15,923 nt of DNA, taken from positions 1 through 15,923 of the forward strand of contig JBJORA010000059.1 of NCBI GenBank assembly GCA_046049675.1, in the 5' to 3' direction. This DNA is from CAIXQW01 sp046049675. GTDB taxonomy: Bacteria; Bacteroidota; Bacteroidia; Chitinophagales; Chitinophagaceae. The notes beneath the pieces are model-generated. The model saw nothing but the letters and a program-made list of their open reading frames with translations. It ran no database searches and was not told the origin of the DNA. Numbering within the stretch: position 1 is the first letter of the stretch; the number at the start of each line of letters is the position of its first letter. A program made the translations under genes and the position numbers. Shown piece by piece: positions 6,185 to 12,211 of this stretch.

Positions 6185-6540
6185 ACCGTGTTTGGTATTT
6201 TGCTGAAATTTTATGACTAAGTGGTGTGCTCAATCGCATAGTACTTTTGTCTAATTATTAAACTGCTCGCTACACAACAATAGCAAAATTATGCTGTGGC
6301 TGTGATTAACTAGTCTATCAGCTAGTTAACTATTAACTTATAAGTTCTTATAAATAAACGTATTACATATTAAATAAATACAATTTTTGTTATGCGTGCA
6401 ATATTCCCTCCCAATATACGGCTAGCCTATTTTTACGCGATTCTCAGGCGGAATAAAATGGGCTTTTAGTTCACAAGCAAATGTATTTTTTCTTTGTCTT
6501 TATGAAACACTGAATCTCAAAGTACAAATAAAGTTGCCGA
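6185..6540. other. Gene-free A/T-rich stretch
   Basis: No convincing ORF is present on either strand. The only structure noted is a perfect 8-bp inverted repeat, TTAACTAG (6306-6313) and CTAGTTAA (6322-6329) with an 8-nt spacer, not followed by a T-run. A plus-strand TACTTTTG at 6242-6249 has no gene downstream. The stretch leads directly into the tandem array. Confidence 0.5.
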
Positions 6541-7177
6541 GCAACTATGGTATTAATATTGGAGTAATTCTTTGTGGTCTTTGTTTCCTTTGTGGTAACA
6601 TAAAAGCATTTCTTACAAATTAGTTTTACGAACCACTAAGGCACTAAGATTGGAGTAATTCTTTGTGGCCTTTGTTTACTTTGTGGTTAAAGAAAAGTAC
6701 TGAAGCAGTTTTTACAATTTAGTTTTATAAACCACTAAGGCACTAAGATTTGAAAAGTTCTTTGTAGGCTTTGTTTCCTTTGTGGTTGTAGAAAAGCAGT
6801 TCTTACAAATTAGTTTTATAAACCACTAAGGCACTAAGATTTGAAAAGTTCTTTGTAGGCTTTGTTTCCTTTATGGTTACAGAAAAGCACTGAAGCAGTT
6901 TTTACAATTTAGTTTTAGGAACCACGAAGGCACTAATATTGGAGTAATTCTTTGTGGACTTTGTTTACTTTGTGGTTAAAGAAAAGCACTGAAGCAGTTT
7001 TTACAATTTAGTTTGTAAACCACTAAGGCACTAAGATTAGAAACGTTCTGTGTGGACTTTGTTTGCTTTGTGGTTGAAGAAAAGTACTGAAGCAGTTTTT
7101 ACAATGTAGTTTTAGGAACCACTAAGGCACTAAGACTAAATACATTCTCTGTGGTCATTGTTTACTTTGTGGTTAAA
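6541..7177. repeat. Tandem array of ~99-bp hairpin-forming units
   Basis: There are about seven units: a degenerate first one from about 6541, then units beginning with AACCAC at 6631, 6730, 6821, 6920, 7018 and 7117. Spacings are 99, 91, 99, 98 and 99 bp, and the last unit lacks its linker. Each unit has a left arm of the type AACCACTAAGGCACTAAGA, a loop of about 10 nt, a right arm with three 9-bp-phased CTTTGT motifs ending CTTTGTGGTT, and a linker of about 33-40 bp. In the unit at 6631, 6631-6640 pairs with 6679-6688 (9 of 10) and 6642-6649 pairs with 6660-6667 (7 of 8). There is no ORF. The array ends 25 bp from the mnmG stop codon. Similar phrases occur, as I recall, in intergenic DNA of other Bacteroidota. 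Confidence 0.9.
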
Positions 7178-7202
7178 AATAGCCCTTAGTGTCGTTGCAG
7201 CC

Positions 7203-9065
7203 TTAACCCCTCATGTAAACCATCAATATTTGCACATCACTCGGGCTTACACCACTAATGCGGCTTGCTTGACCCAAGGTTCTTGGTCGTACTTTTTGGA
7301 ATTTTTGTAGCGCTTCGTTGCTTAAGGCGCCTAATTTGGAATAATCAAAGCTATCTGGTATTACAAGTTCGTCTAGGCTAAGCATGCGTGCTGCTAATTC
7401 CTTTTCTTTTTCAATATAGCTCTCGTACTTAACCTGAATTTCAATTTGCTCTATTGTTTCACGTGGAACATTTGCAAATTCTTGTTCTACAGCGCTACTA
7501 ATACCTTGCAATGCAGCTAAACTCATATTAGGGCGGCGCAAAAGCTTGGTTGCCTTCAAGTTCTCATCAGTTGTGCTACTACCCAGCTCTTCAAGCAAAG
7601 CATTTACTTCTTGTGGAGTAATACTTAAGCTATCCAATAAAGTTCTACCCTTTACAATGGCTTCATGCTTCTCTTCTACGGCCTTCTTGCGGTCGTCGCT
7701 AGCTAAACCTAAGCTATGGCCAAGCTCAGTTAGACGGAGGTCGGCATTATCTTGACGCAATAGTGTTCTAAACTCTGCACGGCTCGTAAACATTCGGTAT
7801 GGTTCATCGGTTCCCTTGTTGATTAAATCATCAATCAAAACACCAATATAGGCTTCATTTCTGCCTAATACAAAAGGCTCTTTGCCCAAAACCTGGCAGG
7901 CTGCATTGATTCCAGCCATTAAACCTTGACAAGCAGCTTCCTCATAACCAGTGGTTCCGTTAATTTGGCCAGCAAAGAATAAACCCTTAACAAGCTTGGT
8001 TTCCAAAGTATACTGTAGCTGTGTTGGTGGGAAATAGTCGTACTCAATCGCATAACCAGGCCTAAACATCTTGCAGTTCTCAAAACCCGGTATCATCTTT
8101 AGCGCACGCATCTGCACATCCTCTGGCAAGCTCGTACTAAAGCCATTAAGGTATATCTCTACAGTATTCCAGCCTTCTGGTTCCACGAAAAGCTGGTGCC
8201 TATCACGCTCTGCAAACCTATTAATCTTATCTTCTATGCTTGGGCAATATCTTGGTCCTGCACCTTGTATTCTACCCTGAAACATTGGACTTTTTTCGAA
8301 GCCAGTCTTCAATGCATCATGCACATCCTCGTTAGTATAGGTAATCCAACAGTTGCGCTGTTCTTTCGGCTTAGGTGTATTTGTATAGCTGAATCCAACA
8401 ATATCGTCATCGCCATCCTGAACTTCCATCTTAGAATAATCTAGGCTACGACCATCAATTCGCGGAGGTGTTCCAGTCTTTAGTCTATCGCTATCAAAGC
8501 CCAGTGCTTGCAAATCTTCAGTAATACCTGTAGCGCGGCTCTCTGCCATGCGTCCACCGCCAAACTGCTTCTCTCCAATATGAATAACACCGTTTAGAAA
8601 GGTGCCGCTAGTCAAAACTACAGTCTTAGCTTTGATGCTCATGCCAAGCTGTGTACGGATTCCTACAATTGTTCCACGTGAAACATCTATGCCAACCACA
8701 CTATCTTGCCAGATGTCCAAGTTGGGTGTAAACTCTACTATCTTGCGCCATTCCAAATGAAACATCATGCGGTCGTTCTGTGTACGAGGACTCCACATAG
8801 CAGGGCCTTTGCTCTTATTGAGCATACGCCACTGAATCATACTAAGATCACTAACGATGCCGCTCTGACCGCCAAGTGCATCAATCTCACGCACAATCTG
8901 TCCCTTAGCAACACCGCCCATAGCAGGGTTACAACTCATCTGTGCTATGGTTTGCATATTCATGGTAACAAGCAAAACCTTTGCGCCCATATTTGCTGCA
9001 GCCACAGCCGCCTCGCAACCTGCATGGCCAGCACCTGCAACTATCACATCATACTCTTGAAACAT
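7203..9065 (-). CDS. mnmG: tRNA uridine-34 5-carboxymethylaminomethyl synthase subunit MnmG (GidA)
   Basis: With MnmE, this FAD enzyme adds the carboxymethylaminomethyl (or aminomethyl) group at C5 of wobble uridine in certain tRNAs, using methylene-tetrahydrofolate. The N-terminal dinucleotide-binding motif is GAGHAGCEAA (11-20). The two conserved cysteines are Cys45 (SCNPAMGG) and Cys274 (RYCPSIEDK). Other signatures are FGGGRMAESRATG (168-180), TGTPPRIDGRSLDYS, FAGQINGTTGYEEAACQG, LINKGTDEPYRMFTSRAEFRT without its last residue, and the C-terminal SRISGVSPSDVQIL that contacts MnmE. At 620 aa it is full length. The ATG at 9065 gives the usual N-terminus and lies 17 nt after an exact -7 element. 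MnmE is not in the window. Transcription past the stop runs into the hairpin array. Confidence 0.98.
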   Translation of the reverse strand: MFQEYDVIVAGAGHAGCEAAVAAANMGAKVLLVTMNMQTIAQMSCNPAMGGVAKGQIVREIDALGGQSGIVSDLSMIQWRMLNKSKGPAMWSPRTQNDRMMFHLEWRKIVEFTPNLDIWQDSVVGIDVSRGTIVGIRTQLGMSIKAKTVVLTSGTFLNGVIHIGEKQFGGGRMAESRATGITEDLQALGFDSDRLKTGTPPRIDGRSLDYSKMEVQDGDDDIVGFSYTNTPKPKEQRNCWITYTNEDVHDALKTGFEKSPMFQGRIQGAGPRYCPSIEDKINRFAERDRHQLFVEPEGWNTVEIYLNGFSTSLPEDVQMRALKMIPGFENCKMFRPGYAIEYDYFPPTQLQYTLETKLVKGLFFAGQINGTTGYEEAACQGLMAGINAACQVLGKEPFVLGRNEAYIGVLIDDLINKGTDEPYRMFTSRAEFRTLLRQDNADLRLTELGHSLGLASDDRKKAVEEKHEAIVKGRTLLDSLSITPQEVNALLEELGSSTTDENLKATKLLRRPNMSLAALQGISSAVEQEFANVPRETIEQIEIQVKYESYIEKEKELAARMLSLDELVIPDSFDYSKLGALSNEALQKFQKVRPRTLGQASRISGVSPSDVQILMVYMRG

Positions 9066-9082
9066 CTCTAAAGGCTAAGCTG

Positions 9083-9090
9083 CAAAGGTA
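9083..9090 (-). promoter_or_regulatory. mnmG promoter -7 element TACCTTTG
   Basis: On the minus strand this is TACCTTTG, identical to the iscS element and 17 nt before the mnmG ATG. The leader would be only about 10 nt. It lies in the 318-bp divergent gap (9066-9383), which also holds the decarboxylase promoter and a palindrome at 9312-9328; nothing else was seen there. Confidence 0.6.
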
Positions 9091-9311
9091 GGCCAAAGGC
9101 AAAGAAAAAATAGTTGCCCAATTCGTAATGACTGCGGCTAACGCTATAAAATTAGACACATGCGGCAACCGATTACTGGAAGCAAAAAAGGCATGCATAT
9201 AAAGACAAATTCAGCCACCTACAAGAAATAAAATGGAATCCAAATGTGTATATCATATTGATTATCAAACAGTTAAGCTCTAAACCTGACAATATTCAAT
9301 ATAGCCAATTA

Positions 9312-9328
9312 TAGCTATTGCATAGCTA
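9312..9328. promoter_or_regulatory. 17-bp palindrome upstream of the decarboxylase promoter
   Basis: TAGCTAT (9312-9318) and ATAGCTA (9322-9328) form a perfect dyad around TGC. Its right edge is 18 bp upstream of the -7 element at 9347, placing it over the expected -33 region. This is a plausible operator; no regulator is encoded nearby. Confidence 0.4.
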
Positions 9329-9346
9329 CCTACGCAAAACTACTAC

Positions 9347-9354
9347 TACATTTG
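9347..9354 (+). promoter_or_regulatory. Decarboxylase-SMR operon promoter -7 element TACATTTG
   Basis: An exact TAnnTTTG match ends 29 nt before the ATG at 9384, giving a leader of about 20-24 nt. It is the only good element on this strand before the two-gene operon. Confidence 0.65.
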
Positions 9355-9383
9355 CAATGTAACCTAAAACCGTAACCCACGTA

Positions 9384-10514
9384 ATGGACCAATTAACTAT
9401 TGCCCCAAAAGGCAAACCTATTGTTTTGTCAAAACCACAAGGCAAACAAGAAAAAGCAAAATTTATTCTACACCCACAAAAGGCCGTTTCACACTTTCAA
9501 CTACTACAAAAGTATCTGCCCAACTGTGAGCATCACTTTGCGGTAAAGGCTTGCAGTGAGCCTCTTCTTCTGCAAGCGCTAGCTGAAGCCGGTATGTCGT
9601 TCGATATTGCATCAAGCGGGGAAATTGAATTATTGAATAAGTGCACAAAAAACACAAGCCACCGCATTCACACACATCCTATCAAATCGCAATACGAAAT
9701 TGAATATGCAATTAATGCAGGCATCACAATCTTTGTTGTAGACAATCAAGCTGAGCTAGAAAAATTTGAAAGCTATAAGGACGAAGTGCAATTGCTAGTG
9801 AGACTTGCATTCAGCAATTCGGATGCACAAATAGATCTCAGTTCCAAATTTGGCTTAGCACCTGCAGATGCAACAAATTTTATTTCAGCAGCACACAACG
9901 ATGGCTACAAAATAGCAGGAGTGTCATTTCATGTAGGCAGCCAAATGCCAAATCCAAGTATGCATATCTACGCCATCGAAAAATGTAGAGATATCTACAA
10001 TGAGCTTGCGCAAAAAAATATTCAACTTGAGGTACTAGATATTGGTGGAGGATTTCCGTTTATACCTAAAGCAAACGAGCATTCCTACGGAGAATTTTTC
10101 ACACCAATTACTACGACACTACGCCAGCACTTTGCTAACACTAGAATCATTACAGAACCTGGTAGATTTATAGCAGCGCCAGCAGCAACACTTGAATGTA
10201 CAGTTATCGGTAAAAGCATCCGCAATGGTAAACTTAATTATTACATCAACGATGGTCTCTACGGTTGCTTAAGTGCCAAAGTATTTGATGCTTACGACAT
10301 CAAGCAACTGCGCACGACAACCACACAATCAAAAGAAGAAGAAGCTACCATCTTTGGACCCACCTGCGATAGCTTTGATAAAATATGCGACGCTCACATG
10401 ATGCCAGTACTTAATATTAAAGACAAGATCATTTTTCCAAACATTGGCGCGTACAGCATTGCCAGTCGCACAAATTTTAATTCGCTCAATAATCTAGAAA
10501 TACAGAGCAACTAA
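9384..10514 (+). CDS. Fold-type III PLP decarboxylase, ornithine decarboxylase-like
   Basis: The alanine racemase-like barrel decarboxylases make polyamines from basic amino acids. Family positions are clear: the PLP lysine Lys55 in HFAVKAC, DIASSGEIELL (74-84), SKFGL, His183 in SFHVGSQ, the phosphate-binding GGGFP (221-225), EPGR (258-261), and INDGLYGCLSAKVFDAY with Asp302, which matches the ornithine-binding Asp332 of trypanosome ODC. The catalytic Cys328-Asp329 pair lies in FGPTCDS, and GAYS (355-358) carries the PLP-contacting Tyr357. Those residues favour ornithine as substrate and putrescine as product; lysine or carboxynorspermidine remain possible. At 376 aa it is close to compact bacterial and eukaryotic-type ODCs and lacks the extra domain of biosynthetic arginine decarboxylase. 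The SMR gene follows 4 bp after the stop. Confidence 0.88.
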   Translation: MDQLTIAPKGKPIVLSKPQGKQEKAKFILHPQKAVSHFQLLQKYLPNCEHHFAVKACSEPLLLQALAEAGMSFDIASSGEIELLNKCTKNTSHRIHTHPIKSQYEIEYAINAGITIFVVDNQAELEKFESYKDEVQLLVRLAFSNSDAQIDLSSKFGLAPADATNFISAAHNDGYKIAGVSFHVGSQMPNPSMHIYAIEKCRDIYNELAQKNIQLEVLDIGGGFPFIPKANEHSYGEFFTPITTTLRQHFANTRIITEPGRFIAAPAATLECTVIGKSIRNGKLNYYINDGLYGCLSAKVFDAYDIKQLRTTTTQSKEEEATIFGPTCDSFDKICDAHMMPVLNIKDKIIFPNIGAYSIASRTNFNSLNNLEIQSN

Positions 10515-10518
10515 TTAT

Positions 10519-10839
10519 ATGAGTTATCTATTTCTACTTCTTACTATACTATGCGAAGCTGGTGCAATTATTTGCATGAAGCTAGGCAACGGTTTTAAGC
10601 ATGTACCATACGCAGCCGCGAGCATAATTCTGTACATTGGTAGTTTTGTGTTTATGACACTAGCTGTAAGAACACTAGGAGTAGGCATTGCCAATGCAAT
10701 ATGGGCTGGGGCGAGCACACTATTAGTATACGTAGCAGGTACGATGGTTTTTGGCGATAAAATAAGTACAATGCAATTTGCATTTCTACTGCTCATCGTA
10801 ATAGGGCTAGTAGGGCTGCAGTATACGAAACCTGCGTAG
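10519..10839 (+). CDS. Small multidrug resistance (SMR) family transporter
   Basis: This 106-aa protein has four predicted membrane helices (about 2-21, 30-50, 57-77 and 84-103). It carries the SMR signature: the proton- and substrate-binding Glu13 in helix 1 (LTILCEAGAIICMKLGNGF) and GIANAIWAGASTLLVY in helix 3, matching the AYAIWxG motif of EmrE. SMR proteins are dual-topology homodimers or paired heterodimers that export cationic compounds in exchange for protons. Subgroups handle quaternary amines, guanidinium or, as MdtJI, spermidine. The gene lies 4 bp after the decarboxylase stop, so a polyamine or related cation is a reasonable substrate guess. No second SMR gene is present, so a homodimer is expected. 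Confidence 0.92.
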   Translation: MSYLFLLLTILCEAGAIICMKLGNGFKHVPYAAASIILYIGSFVFMTLAVRTLGVGIANAIWAGASTLLVYVAGTMVFGDKISTMQFAFLLLIVIGLVGLQYTKPA

Positions 10840-10861
10840 ATCACATTTAGTAAGAAACTTC

Positions 10862-11239
10862 TTAACTGCTTAGGTTCCGTTGTAAGGTCCACCATGCGCA
10901 CATACCACCCAGCGTATCTGCTACCCCGTCCCATACATCAAAGCTACGTCCAGCAACAAAATATAGCTGATACCATTCTAAACCAAAACCGTACAGCAGA
11001 CACAGCAACAAAGCACCTATAAAGGTTTTGCAGTAACCTGCAAAGTTTGCGCATAGCACTAAACAAAAGAAAAATACAAAGTGTACAATCTTGTCGACAT
11101 TATCCAATAAATCAACTTTGGGTAAGTCTCTACCAGGTAAACTGCAACCAATAAAAACTAAGATGCCCCATGCAAAAGCAAGGAGCATCCATATTTTTCT
11201 TGAAAATAAATTCTCTAGTTTAACCAATAACTGCTTCAT
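10862..11239 (-). CDS. VanZ-family membrane protein
   Basis: This small membrane protein, 125 aa from the ATG at 11239, has four hydrophobic segments. VanZ-like features are CSLPGRDLP after the first helix, DKIVHFVFFFCLVL, LEWYQLYFVAGRSFDVWDG without its flanks, and a final ADTLGG helix. VanZ itself confers low-level teicoplanin resistance, but most members are housekeeping proteins of unknown function, and nothing here suggests a glycopeptide cluster. Its start lies inside the gcvH 3' end: by 20 bp from 11239, or by 32 bp if the in-frame ATG at 11251 is used. The later ATG gives a more typical basic N-terminus (MKQLLVK). Translational coupling to gcvH is likely. The gene is convergent with the SMR gene, 22 bp away. 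Confidence 0.85.
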   Translation of the reverse strand: MKQLLVKLENLFSRKIWMLLAFAWGILVFIGCSLPGRDLPKVDLLDNVDKIVHFVFFFCLVLCANFAGYCKTFIGALLLCLLYGFGLEWYQLYFVAGRSFDVWDGVADTLGGMCAWWTLQRNLSS

Positions 11240-11597
11240 AACCAGCAGCATCTAGTAAAGTATCTAGCTCAGCAGCATCAGCAACTTCCATCTTTACCAT
11301 CCAACCATCACCATAAGGATCTGTATTAACAGCCTCTGGTGCACTTTCTAGGCCAGCATTTACTTCAACAATTTTACCAGCCACTGGTAAGTATAAATCA
11401 CTAACCGTTTTTACTGCTTCAACTGTACCAAACACTGCACCACTGCCTAAATCTTGCCCAACAGTACTAATATCAACAAAAACGATATCGCCCAACTCGC
11501 GCTGTGCAAAATCTGTAATGCCAATTGTTGCAATATTACCATCCACTTTTATCCATTCGTGGTCTTTTGTGTACTTTAGTTCTGCAGGTACATTCAT
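11220..11597 (-). CDS. gcvH: Glycine cleavage system H protein
   Basis: GcvH is the lipoyl-carrying shuttle of the glycine cleavage system. It moves the aminomethyl group from glycine decarboxylase (P protein) to the T protein and returns electrons to the L protein. At 125 aa it is full length. Landmarks are YTKDHEWI (9-16), GITDFAQRELGDIVFVD without flanks, the lipoylated Lys63 in VEAVKTVSDLY, GKIVEVN, NTDPYGDGWMVKM and a C-terminal helix ending GYEAVIG. gcvP and gcvT are not in the window. No -7 element is visible in the 70 bp upstream, so transcription probably comes from the DUF5606 gene before it. Its 3' end overlaps the start of the vanZ-like gene. Confidence 0.97.
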   Translation of the reverse strand: MNVPAELKYTKDHEWIKVDGNIATIGITDFAQRELGDIVFVDISTVGQDLGSGAVFGTVEAVKTVSDLYLPVAGKIVEVNAGLESAPEAVNTDPYGDGWMVKMEVADAAELDTLLDAAGYEAVIG

Positions 11598-11667
11598 GTC
11601 TCTTAAAATTTAGGTTGTGAAAATAAAACTATTTAATGAAATTAGTTAACGGAATTTTTGAAAAGGC

Positions 11668-12099
11668 CTAAGCTTCTTTTTCTGTATCTGCAGCGGCTTC
11701 TTCTTCGGCAACCTCATCTAACAAATTCTTGGCATCACAAATACGACTCCACTTAATCATCTTCTTCATGTCACTTACATACACACGATCTTTATCGTAG
11801 GTAGGAAATACTTTTTCGAAATATGCGTGAACAGCCTTGTTATCTGCTTTAGCTACATCAAACTCGCCAGCGTCTTTGCTGTTGTCGCGAATCATTTTCA
11901 ATACATCGTATAGACGCATATTGTCTTCTGTAGTAAACACCTCAATACCATCTAAAGCTGTTACAGTATGCTGACGCGCTCCAACAAAAATAGTTGCATC
12001 ATCATCAATATTACGTACAACGGCACCATCGCTTTTTGTAGCAACTAATCTATACAAACCCGGCTTACCATTTATGGCAACAATCTCACGAAAAGTCAT
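11668..12099 (-). CDS. DUF5606-family protein (143 aa)
   Basis: This is a small cytosolic protein of a Bacteroidota family of unknown function, recognised from the N-terminal FREIVAINGKPGLYRLVATK pattern, the alternating beta region with the TVTALDGIEVFTTEDNMRL stretch, and YDKDRVYVSDMKKMIKW before a short helix. An acidic Glu/Ala tail (about 129-143) follows and is probably disordered. The ATG at 12099 fits the family N-terminus. An exact -7 element ends only 4 nt before this ATG, so the transcript could be leaderless or nearly so. gcvH starts 70 bp after its stop on the same strand with no intervening terminator, so they may form an operon with the vanZ-like gene. Confidence 0.85.
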   Translation of the reverse strand: MTFREIVAINGKPGLYRLVATKSDGAVVRNIDDDATIFVGARQHTVTALDGIEVFTTEDNMRLYDVLKMIRDNSKDAGEFDVAKADNKAVHAYFEKVFPTYDKDRVYVSDMKKMIKWSRICDAKNLLDEVAEEEAAADTEKEA

Positions 12100-12103
12100 G
12101 TGG

Positions 12104-12111
12104 CAAAGATA
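12104..12111 (-). promoter_or_regulatory. -7 element TATCTTTG abutting the DUF5606 start codon
   Basis: On the minus strand this reads TATCTTTG, an exact TAnnTTTG match 4 nt from the ATG. With the usual 6-8 nt to the transcription start, the mRNA would begin at or just inside the start codon. It may be a true leaderless promoter or a chance match. Confidence 0.4.
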
Positions 12112-12211
12112 TAGCGCAACTAGGTTTTAATACACAAGGCAGTATAAACTCATACACTAATTAAACACATTAGTATTTCTGCGACGAGCTACTGCAATAA
12201 ACTATTTAGAT

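Noticed and set aside
6242..6249. Plus-strand TACTTTTG promoter-like element
   Set aside because: It matches TAnnTTTG but no plus-strand gene follows for several kilobases. It is probably a chance match unless the array is transcribed from it.
6541..7177. CRISPR array
   Set aside because: The whole 99-bp unit is repeated, including what would be spacers, and no cas genes are present. The units form a tandem satellite.
10851..10864. TAAGAA/TTCTTA inverted repeat between the convergent SMR and vanZ-like genes as a terminator
   Set aside because: The stem is six weak A/T-rich pairs with a 2-nt gap and no T-run, too weak for an intrinsic terminator.
10862..11239. Glycopeptide-resistance role for the VanZ-like protein
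   Set aside because: No vanA/H/X or regulator genes are nearby, and most VanZ-domain proteins are not resistance determinants.
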